Of a DNA stretch of 64,000 bases, positions 8,791 through 17,500 are shown one piece after another (the stretch's first letter is position 1; each line of letters opens with the position of its first letter). The notes below the pieces were generated by a model. The model searched no databases, was not told where the DNA came from, and worked only from the letters and a program-made list of their open reading frames with translations. Where the stretch lies: assembly GCA_029203125.1 (NCBI GenBank), contig CP119317.1:62001-126000 (forward strand), given 5' to 3'. Origin of the DNA: Candidatus Cohnella colombiensis (GTDB lineage: Bacteria > Bacillota > Bacilli > Paenibacillales > Paenibacillaceae). The translations under genes and the position numbers were made by a program.

Positions 8791-9370
8791 CCAAAGTAAT
8801 TCAAAGTACTGTTATCCTGATAGTGATGTATTAATTAATGTAGCTGGATTTAGGGAACAGAAACAATTGGATGCATTTGAAAGAATTATTACTGTAGACA
8901 GATTAAGATTACTTGGTTTAAAGCCTTTGAAGGGTAATTATAATCGTAATCATTTATGTCACATTCATAGATTTATTTTTAATGATGTTTACCCTTTTGC
9001 AGGAAGATTGCGTGATGAGGATATAGCTAAAGATAGTTTTCGTTTTGCTAATGTAAGATTCTTAGTTAGCCAAACAGATCAATTGCTTGATGAACTTAGA
9101 ACTGAAGATTTATTGAAGAATTTATCATTTGAATTATATATTGAGAGATTAGCATATTATCTTACGGAGTTGAATGTACTCCATCCATTTAGAGAGGGGA
9201 ATGGTCGAACTCATCGTGAGTTTATACGTTGTATAGCATTAGAGTCTGGCTATTTTATAGATTGGGCAAGAGTTGATGCTCCTACAATGCTCAAAGCTAT
9301 GATTGAGTCACCTATTAATAATACAAAATTAAAAGATATTTTATTTGCAATAACAAAGGGAATTGAGTAG
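8783..9370 (+). CDS. fic: Fic-domain toxin (probable AMP transferase)
   Basis: This 195-residue Fic protein has the full catalytic motif H134-PFREGNGRTHR-145, matching HxFx(D/E)GNGRxxR, so the catalytic His and ATP-binding residues are present. Fic toxins of this class usually AMPylate a cellular target such as a topoisomerase subunit; the target here is unknown. The N-terminal half has the expected helices and a flap-like segment near ADVYPFAGRLRDED-type residues (here NDVYPFAGRLRDEDIAKD). The ATG at 8783 overlaps the antitoxin stop. Low GC and its place between an R repeat and a tmRNA fragment suggest acquisition. The tmRNA-like sequence starts 2 bases after its stop. Confidence 0.9.
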   Translation: MYDQSNSKYCYPDSDVLINVAGFREQKQLDAFERIITVDRLRLLGLKPLKGNYNRNHLCHIHRFIFNDVYPFAGRLRDEDIAKDSFRFANVRFLVSQTDQLLDELRTEDLLKNLSFELYIERLAYYLTELNVLHPFREGNGRTHREFIRCIALESGYFIDWARVDAPTMLKAMIESPINNTKLKDILFAITKGIE

Positions 9371-9371
9371 A

Positions 9372-9509
9372 TATGATTTAGTGTTCTTGCTCTGTATAGC
9401 CCATGTACCAGAATGAGGTTCAACTTTAGTGGGATACGTTGATACATCTCCGTCTGGGTGTGCTTAAGAAGACAATCAGGTTAAACTACAGAGTTACAGG
9501 GAGTCTCTA
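9372..9509 (+). pseudogene. ssrA: tmRNA (ssrA) 3' region, left part of copy C split by IS256-type element
   Basis: Blocks TAGTGTTC, GCCCATGT, TTTAGTGGGATACG and CCGTCTG appear in the same order as in the middle of B. subtilis tmRNA, from just after the tag-reading-frame end (recalled from memory). The segment is interrupted by the insertion element after the target duplication at 9502-9509 and resumes at 10858. The 5' half with the tag sequence was not found in this window. Confidence 0.7.
9502..9509. repeat. 8-bp target site duplication, left
   Basis: AGTCTCTA lies directly before the left end of the IS256-type element and is repeated at 10858-10865 directly after its right end. Eight bases is the usual duplication for this family. 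Confidence 0.95.
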
Positions 9510-10857
9510 GGGTCTGTCAAACATTTTGTGTAAACTCTCTTAATGCCTTCCCCCAAGGGGGATTTATCTTAAATGCTGACCGATGCGATCCGGAAAGAAC
9601 ACGGAGAGCTGCAGTAGCATTTGACCCCAATTCTGTACACGGCCAGTCCATTTACGAGTGACATCCATGGTGGCCAGATAAAGCATCTTCAATAAGGATT
9701 CATCCGTTGGAAAGATGCTTTTCCCCTTCGTTACTTTGCGTAATTGACGGTGGTAACTCTCAATAATGTTAGTCGTATAGATGATTTTGCGGATCTCTGG
9801 TGGGTACTTAAAGAAAGTTGCGAGCTCATCCCAGTTATTACGCCAAGAGCGGATAATGAGCGGGTATTTACTTCCCCAGGCCTCTTCGAAGCGATCTAGC
9901 TCAACTAGAGCCATCTCTTCATTAACAGCTTTGTAGATAGGTTTTAGATCAGCTGTTACTTTCTTCAGATCTTTGTATGAGACGAAACGAGTAGAGTTTC
10001 GAATCTGGTGGACGATACACTTTTGTATTTCTGTCTGAGGATAACAGGCTGAAATCGCTTGTGTGAAGCCCGTTAAGTTGTCTACGCACGTGATCAGGAT
10101 GTCTTGTACGCCACGGTTTTTAAGGTCATTTAGGACACTGAGCCAGAACTTGGAGGACTCGTTCTCCCCAATCCACATGCCAAGCACATCTTTGCAGCCA
10201 TCCAAATCAATCCCGATGACCATGTACGCTGCTTTGTTTACAATGGCTCCATCTTGCTTAACCTTATAGTGAATCGCATCAAGGAATACAACGGCGTAGA
10301 CCGCTTGTAGTGGACGATTCTGCCATTCCTTAATGAGAGGTATAATCTTGTTCGTGACATTGGAGATGAAGGTAGGTGAGATCTCAATGCCGTAGATGGT
10401 TTGGAGGTGATCTTGGATCTCCCGCGTGGTGACACCCTTGGCATAAAGGGCAATAATTTGATCCTCAATACCGGTTACATTAGATTGATGCTTCTTCACG
10501 ACAAGTGGCTCGAATTCACCTTCACGGTCACGAGGAACAACGATCTCTTGTTCACCATACTCACTTATGATGCTTTTCTTGCTCTTACCATTGCGGCTGT
10601 TATTCGTCTGCTTCTTCTGCACATCATGTTTCTGGTAGCCTAGATGCTCATCCATCTCGGCCTCTAACATCTCTTGGATCGTCTCAGCAAACAGATCCTT
10701 TAATGCATTCTGTGCATCCTGTGCGGATACCAATTTGTTCTCCTTGATGAAAGCTCTTAGTTGCTGCTTTGTCCATAATCCCATGTGTTCTCCCCAACCT
10801 CTCTTATACTTCCATTTTACTGGGTTTATGAGTTTACACAATCTATTTTACAGACTC
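9510..10857 (-). mobile_element. IS256-family insertion sequence, 1348 bp, complete
   Basis: Terminal inverted repeats of 28 bases (9510-9537 and 10830-10857) match at 23 positions and share the inner block TGTGTAAACTC. They are flanked by the 8-bp duplication AGTCTCTA. The single transposase gene on the minus strand is intact. Removing the element and one duplicate restores a continuous tmRNA-like sequence, so this insertion came after the tmRNA fragment was placed here. It is the freshest mobile element in the window. Confidence 0.95.
9564..10784 (-). CDS. IS256-family (mutator-type) DDE transposase
   Basis: This transposase of about 406 residues cuts and moves the surrounding element. The catalytic acids sit in FLDAIHYKV (first Asp), CVDNLTGF (second Asp) and IIESYHRQLRK (Glu), which is the IS256/mutator pattern. 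An N-terminal helix-turn-helix region (TTREIQDHLQTIYGIEISP) should bind the ends. I start it at MGLWTKQQL because GGGGAG precedes that ATG on the minus strand; the frame stays open upstream through the terminal repeat. No frameshift or stop is seen, so it is probably active. Confidence 0.93.
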   Translation of the reverse strand: MGLWTKQQLRAFIKENKLVSAQDAQNALKDLFAETIQEMLEAEMDEHLGYQKHDVQKKQTNNSRNGKSKKSIISEYGEQEIVVPRDREGEFEPLVVKKHQSNVTGIEDQIIALYAKGVTTREIQDHLQTIYGIEISPTFISNVTNKIIPLIKEWQNRPLQAVYAVVFLDAIHYKVKQDGAIVNKAAYMVIGIDLDGCKDVLGMWIGENESSKFWLSVLNDLKNRGVQDILITCVDNLTGFTQAISACYPQTEIQKCIVHQIRNSTRFVSYKDLKKVTADLKPIYKAVNEEMALVELDRFEEAWGSKYPLIIRSWRNNWDELATFFKYPPEIRKIIYTTNIIESYHRQLRKVTKGKSIFPTDESLLKMLYLATMDVTRKWTGRVQNWGQMLLQLSVFFPDRIGQHLR

Positions 10858-10865
10858 AGTCTCTA
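10858..10865. repeat. 8-bp target site duplication, right
   Basis: AGTCTCTA, identical to 9502-9509, directly follows the right end of the IS256-type element. Confidence 0.95.
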
Positions 10866-10957
10866 AGGTGGTATCTAAACTGTCACTACACCCATGCGAA
10901 GCCCGGCACATGTGGCGATGTCTTCGGACAGGGGTTCGACTCCCCTCGCCCCCACCA
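10858..10957 (+). pseudogene. ssrA: tmRNA (ssrA) 3' end, right part of copy C
   Basis: After the duplicated AGTCTCTA the sequence continues as a tmRNA 3' end: CACTACACCCATGCGAAG, CTTCGGACAGGGG, TTCGACTCCCCT, then CGCCCCCACCA. The T stem AGGGG/CCCCT and loop TTCGACT are canonical and the CCA is encoded. A terminator follows 10 bases later, so this copy keeps the natural 3' end of the gene. Its acceptor strand CGCCCCC would need a 5' partner GGGGGCG, which was not found upstream in a normal tmRNA setting. Confidence 0.75.
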
Positions 10958-10964
10958 ACAATGT

Positions 10965-10997
10965 GAGAGAGTACCATACGAGGTACTCTCTTTCTCT
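10965..10997 (+). terminator. Terminator after tmRNA 3' end
   Basis: GAGAGTACC (10967-10975) and GGTACTCTC (10982-10990) form a 9-bp stem, followed by TTTCTCT. It lies 10 bases after the encoded CCA of tmRNA copy C. Confidence 0.75.
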
Positions 10998-11120
10998 ATG
11001 TATAAGGCTTTAATGAGGGTGCGTGCTGGTTCGAAAGCCTTGATATCATTGAGGTTATGGTCCCGCTTATCTAACTTCCCTCCCCATGTAGATTCGGATT
11101 GAGCTTTTTTAGATATTTTA

Positions 11121-11312
11121 CCCCTGCGCTTTCAGGTGCTCGTTCTCTTCTTCCATCGCCCACGGTAGTCCTCTGAGCTTCTCCGGGATCAGAGAGTAGC
11201 TCCATTGTTCTTCTAATCGTAAACGAACAGCTTCTCGTTTTGTCTGCTCATGGGAACCCGTCATTCTTCTATTTTCATTTTCAATAGTATTTGTCGAAAA
11301 TTCACTATTCAT
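11121..11312 (-). pseudogene. IS3-family OrfA relic
   Basis: The minus frame gives HEQTKREAVRLRLEEQWSY, close to the N-terminal helix-turn-helix of IS3-family OrfA proteins, then jumps to MEEENEHLKAQ, which normally lies near the OrfA C terminus. The middle of OrfA is missing and there is no OrfB, so this is an internally deleted remnant. Identification is from family motif memory only. Confidence 0.5.
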
Positions 11313-11514
11313 CTTGTCGTTTTGTGTTATTCGGAGTCAGGAAATTTGCTGGTTGGCAGAAGTGTGTCGTAAGCGCGAACTTAAAGATTTCTTTACAAAT
11401 CAAAATTGAATCATCTACGATGCTATAATTCTAAATTATCATTAGCTGATCGAGAGATCAGTATGGCAGTTAAATAGATTCATAGCAACTTAGTGCAAGA
11501 AGGGATGATTAAGT

Positions 11515-14500
11515 GTGAAGAAGGAAACAAAATGGAAGTGGAAGTTGACATCACAGATTCTGACGTGGATGCTGGTCATCAGCATGGTGGTGACCGGACT
11601 GCCGGTGCAGCAGGCGATAGCGTCCGAACTGCCGGTACAGCAGGCGGCAGCCGCCGAAGTAAGCGGGTTCAAAGATGTTAGTCCAACGGACTGGTTCTAC
11701 GATGCGGCAATCTATGTCCAGCAGAATGGTATATTCAGTGGAACTGGTGGCGGATTGTTCTCGCCCAAGGGAACGTTGACGCGTGCCATGTATGTGACGG
11801 CGCTTGGACGAATGGCGGGTGTGGATGTTAGTGAATATACAACCACGACCTTTGCCGATGTGCAGAAGGGCATTTGGTATGCGCCATATGTAGAGTGGGC
11901 AGCTAAGAATGGGATTACTACTGGCACGGGTAAGCAAAAATTTGCTCCAGATGCAACCGTATCCCGAGAGCAGATGGCCACGATGACTTTGCGTTATTTT
12001 GAAATCTATCAGATTCCCTATCAAACTAGCAATTCCGTAACATCAGAGCCTGGCGATCTCGCGGCTGTTTCTCCTTGGGCGGTTGACGCGGTCGTCAAGC
12101 TGTGGCAAGCAGGCTTGTTCACCGGGGATGGGAATGGCAATTTCAACCCGAATTCGCAAGCGTCACGTGCGGAATCGGCTGTTCTTTTCATGCGCAATAG
12201 CGCTGTTGTGCAGGCGTGGGTAAATCAGAATCCATCGACAGATACGACGAAACCTGAGTCAGGCGGCAACACTGGCGGCAATAGCGGCGGCAACACCGGT
12301 GGCAATGGCGGCGGAAATCTCAATGACTCTCAGTATATCATTACGTTCGAGAGCAACGGAGGTACTGCGGTTACCAGCCAGACGGTGAAGTATGGCACCA
12401 ATGCTGTGGAACCTGTAGTGCCGACAAAGGCAGGTTACACGTTCGGCGGGTGGTACAGCGACAGCAATTTGAAAATCTCCTATAGCTTCACGACAACGGT
12501 GACAGGAAAGATGACGTTGTACGCGAAATGGTTGGCCCACTACACGGTGAGCTTCGACAGTAACGGTGGGTCAGCCGTCGCTGCTCGGAGTGTAATCGAA
12601 GGGGAAGCGATCAATAATCTTCCTGCTCCCGTGAAAGAAGGATATATATTCCAAGGTTGGTTTAGAGATAGCGATCTTACGCTCATCTTCGCAAATGGCA
12701 GTACCTTTAGTGCGGATACGAAGCTGTATGCAAAATATATTGATAATGTCAGTAATGCAGTGCAAAGCACGCCTAGTGTCTCTTTACTGGATGTCGCGCC
12801 AAACTTTACCATCGCTGTAAACGATGAGAGCGGCAATCTGACGGAAACTGACGTACTTAATCGGATGATGTTCAACGACATCGCTGCGGACCCTGTTCGA
12901 GACTCACCACCGGGGATTACTGTCACTGCCGGTGCGAACGGTCGCTTCACGGTAGCGTCTGCAGCCGAAGATGGTCTGTTCGAAGAAGGTAACACTTATC
13001 AGCTTACGTTGACAGATGACAACCTATCTTTCGACGGTCAAGATGAGACGACGGACATCTTTGTGTTTAGCGTCGCTAAGCAAGAAGCGATGACTGTCCC
13101 GCTCAATCCGAACATGATCTATCTACGCTTCGCAGATGTTACGAATATGATGATCGATGACGCGGATGCCGGTTCGCTAGCAGTTCCTGTGGTCTCGGCG
13201 ACGGTTGGGGACAGCGCTAACGGTCTCTCCGCGGCGAATGCGACAAGTGGAACTTTCACTTATTCTGGTAGCACGGTCATTCAAGTTGGCGATACGGTCG
13301 CCATCTATGAAGGCGTTCGTCCTGATGAACGCACGATTAATACAAGCAGTGCCGATGATGGTGATGTCGCCTATGTCAAGATCACGGCAATTAACGGCAA
13401 CACCTACACCTTTGGAAACGCAGACTCCAAGCAAGTGTTGTTCAAGCCAGATATTCTGCCAGTGAGCATAACTGCGGACGAGGATGGAGACCCAAGCAAC
13501 CACTCCATCTCGGTACAACGTACCGTAATGAACTACAGCGACATTTTGTATGCACAATTCGGCTTGAATGAACTCACCACTGTCGATGTGGGCGATTTTA
13601 TCGGTTTCTATAATGGTAAATTTGCCGAAGCAGGTTCGACAATAGAAGGTTATGGCCGCATCGAATCGGTTACCTCAGCGGCGGAATTGCTTATCATTAC
13701 CTATACCGATGCCACGATGGAAGATTTCCAGCATGCTTTCGACATCTATACGCAGCAATCGCTTGAAGGTGACATGCTAATATCACCTGAGGATATCGCA
13801 ATGCTCGAAGATCAAATTAAGCGGCAAGCGATAGATAGCGGATTCGTAGTTCAAGCTGCGGATTATCTGTCCACCCTGGCTATGCAGACGGAGGAATTCA
13901 AGAAGCAGCCGAAAGCAGTCCAGGCGCTCTCAAGCGACGTGGGCAAAGTCACTGTGGAGAATGTGACAGTCGTCCCTTCAATCGGTACGACACTGACGCA
14001 TATTAATGGCCGGACTTCAGGCATAAGCGCCACACTGCAAGTGGGAGCCGACATTGTCATTCGGATTCATGAAGAGAGCGACCTCGTTATCCACATGACG
14101 GGTACATTCCTCGAGGAGATCAGTCTGAGTCTCGGCGTAGACGGGGATCTGCAAGGACATTGGGAGTACTTCTGGGGGATCCCTTATTGGTACACGATTG
14201 ATGATTATGTGGTCACTGTGAATCTGGATGCCTATAGCTATACGGGGATCAATGTTACGGCGAAGATCGCCACTGTTGAACACGATAAGCTGCAGGATGC
14301 ACTGGATGACTGGGATAAGGCAGCTACTGGTGGCATGCTAGGCAAGATACGTGACATCACGACGGAAATTAAAGCATTAATCGATGGTGTGCAAGATACT
14401 GATGTTGACGATGAGTCGCTTCGGGAAATGTATAAAGAGATGATGGAGAACGATACCGATTGGGTTCCGTTAATTAAGAAGGAGCTCGTAAGCAAGAGCA

Positions 14501-17500
14501 TGCGTGTGGCGCTTGGTATCATTGAAGTCAACTTTACAGCAGAATTCGTTGTCAATGCGAATGTGAACCTGACGGTCGGGGCTGATTTCAACTATACGTC
14601 TGCTAAGCGCTACTCAGCTACCCTGCGCGTGCTTAGCTTCACAGGCAAGAGCGACACAGTCAGCTTGCCAGGTGATGGAAATTATCAGTTCACCTTCTAC
14701 GTGATGGGAACGCTCGGATTGCGGGCGGGCATCCATATGGAGCTAAAAGCTGGGATAGGAAGCGTCAAATTAAATAGTATCGGGCTGGCCGTAGAGCCTG
14801 GCGCTTATGTGAATCTGTGGGGGTACTTCTTCTATCAGATCAAGAAGCTGAATGGAGTGGAGTCCTCCAGGTCTTTAGGTGCTCTGTTAGTAGAGATTGG
14901 CATCTATCTGGAAAGCTCAGTAGGCGCCCAATTAGGGGATGGATTGCTCTCGGCTAGCATTCCAGTGTACGAGAATACATGGCCGCTGTACACCGTAGGA
15001 GAACAGCAGCATGTTGTCGACTTCGCTTATTCGCAGGAAGACGCACCTACAGTGAACTTGAGGGGTTCCGCGTCAGCCATCCCAGTCCCAGCGAGCCTGT
15101 TAACGATGAGTACGTTTGATTTGAAGACAGGCGAGATGGATACGCAAGTGTATGACCGCTCGAGATTTGATTTCCAAGTAGACAGTCGGGATTTCAGATA
15201 TAATGTGTTAACTCAAAAGATCGAAGTGATGAACCCGAACATTCAGGTGAGTGATGGCAACCTGATCATCACCTGGAAGGGAGCACCGCTGTCGTATTCA
15301 TCAGAGAAGCTCACGCGTAAGGTTCCACTCAGCTGGTTAGCAAGAGTAGGTGACTATATTATGCAGCTAGATCCGCAGAATGGCGAGATGACGGAGGTTG
15401 TCGCTGCTCCATATAATACGGAGATCAGCGTGAAAACCCCAACGTATCAGGGATATACCTTTGATGGTTGGTACTGGGCACCTACAGGCAGCACGAAGGT
15501 GACGATTCCGAGCCGTATGCCTGCCTCGGATTGGACGCTGTATGCACACTGGATCCCGAACACGAATACGCCATATACTGTACAGCATTATTTGATCGAC
15601 CCGAACACCAAGGCACCCGCCGCATCACCTGCAGCAACTGAACAAATGACCGGAACAACGGGGACAGAGATTCAGATCACCTCCGATAAGTTCAGAGACC
15701 AAGGCTATGCGACTGCTACGGCAAGAGGTGTGATCATCAAGGGGGACGGTTCGTCAGTCATCAAGGTGTATCATTACCCAGTGAATCGCACGATGACCTT
15801 CAATTGGGCTTATACGGGAGCTCCTGCAAGTTCGTTAACCGAAGCAGTAGGCAAGAACATCACAGCTCGTGTAACAATGCCGACAAGACCAGGCTATTCG
15901 TTCGCTGGTTGGTCACCGGCACTTCCAAGTATGATGCCGGCTACGGACTCGTCCTATACCGCGCAGTGGACACCGAAGGACGATACTTCCTATCAAGTCG
16001 TATACTTGCTGCAAAATATCGGAAGTGACACCTATACAGTTGGGGATACCGAATCGTTTGTGGGTACAACTGATACCGTGGCAAGTATGACCAATCCGAC
16101 AAAAACCTTTGCGGGCTTTACATTTGATGGAACCGTTGCAGGAAGTGTGCTGCAGGCTCCAATCGACGGCAAAGGCACAACGATCCTGAAGCTGTACTAC
16201 AAGCGTAATAGCTACGCTATGACGATCAATTACAATGGCTCGGGCGCGCTGAATAATGTCTCTAACGTGCCGTTCGGGGCAACGACGGAGTTATACCTTG
16301 GCACGCCGACTTGGACGGGACATACATTCACGGGATGGTCTCCTGCTAATCAGACAACGATGCCTGCACAAGCTGTTACGTTCACTGCACAGTGGTCGCT
16401 GAACACGCATACAGTGAGCTTCGACAGCAAAGGCGGATCGACGGTAGCTAACCAGACGGTAGGTTATGGCTCCAAGGCAAGCGAACCAACTGTACCTACG
16501 AAGGACGATCTGGTGTTCGGCGGCTGGTACAGCGATAGTGCTCTGACGAGCGCTTACGACTTCGAGACTCAGGTGACGGCTGACATTACGTTGTATGCGA
16601 AGTGGCAGCGCAGCTACACCGTGAGCTTCTACAGTGATGGCGGTTCGGCGGTGGCTGACAAGCAGGTAATCGAAGGCGCCAAGACTACGGCACCTGCCGC
16701 ACCGACGCTGGAGGATTATGTGTTCGGTGGCTGGTACAAAGAGAGCAGCTTGACAAATGTATTTGACTTCGACGTAGAGACGGTGACGACTAACATTACC
16801 TTGTATGCGAAGTGGACACTTGCTCCAAAGACCATCTATACGGTGAGCTTCAACAGTTACGGCGGAACAACAGTGGATGATCTGACGGCTGTGGAAGGAT
16901 CTGTGGCTACGGCACCTACAGCACCGACGAAGACTGGACATTCGTTCGCTGGTTGGTATACGGACAGTGGCTTGACAAGTAGCTTCTCCTTCTCGACTCC
17001 GATCATGTCTAATCTTACGCTAAATGCGAAGTGGACGATTAATACCTACACGGTGAGCTTCGCCAGCAATAGCGGGTCTGCAGTGGCTAACCAAACGGTG
17101 TCATATGACGGCACTGCTACGCAGCCTACCGCACCGACGAGGAGTGGTTACGTGTTCAGCGGTTGGTACAGCGATGCCGCACTGACTACAACCTACAACT
17201 TCGGGGCGCAGGTAAGGTCTAACATCACCTTGTACGCGAAGTGGACGGCAGTCTACACGGTGAGCTTCACCAGCAATGGTGGAACATCAGTAGCTAGTCA
17301 GAGTGTGGAACATGGCAACAAAGCTGTAGAACCTACCGCACCGACGAAGCCTGGTTATACGTTCCGTGGCTGGTACAGCGACGACACATTTACTGAAGCT
17401 TATAGCTTCACGGAAAGACAAGTGATCTCGAGCATTACGCTATATGCAAAGTGGACATTTGACAGCTACACGGTGACTTTTGAGAGCAATGGCGGTCCAG

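Noticed and set aside
16291..16941. 216-residue minus-strand open frame within the giant SLH gene
   Set aside because: It lies fully inside the InlB-repeat coding sequence, has low-complexity repeats that mirror the opposite strand, and no ribosome binding site.
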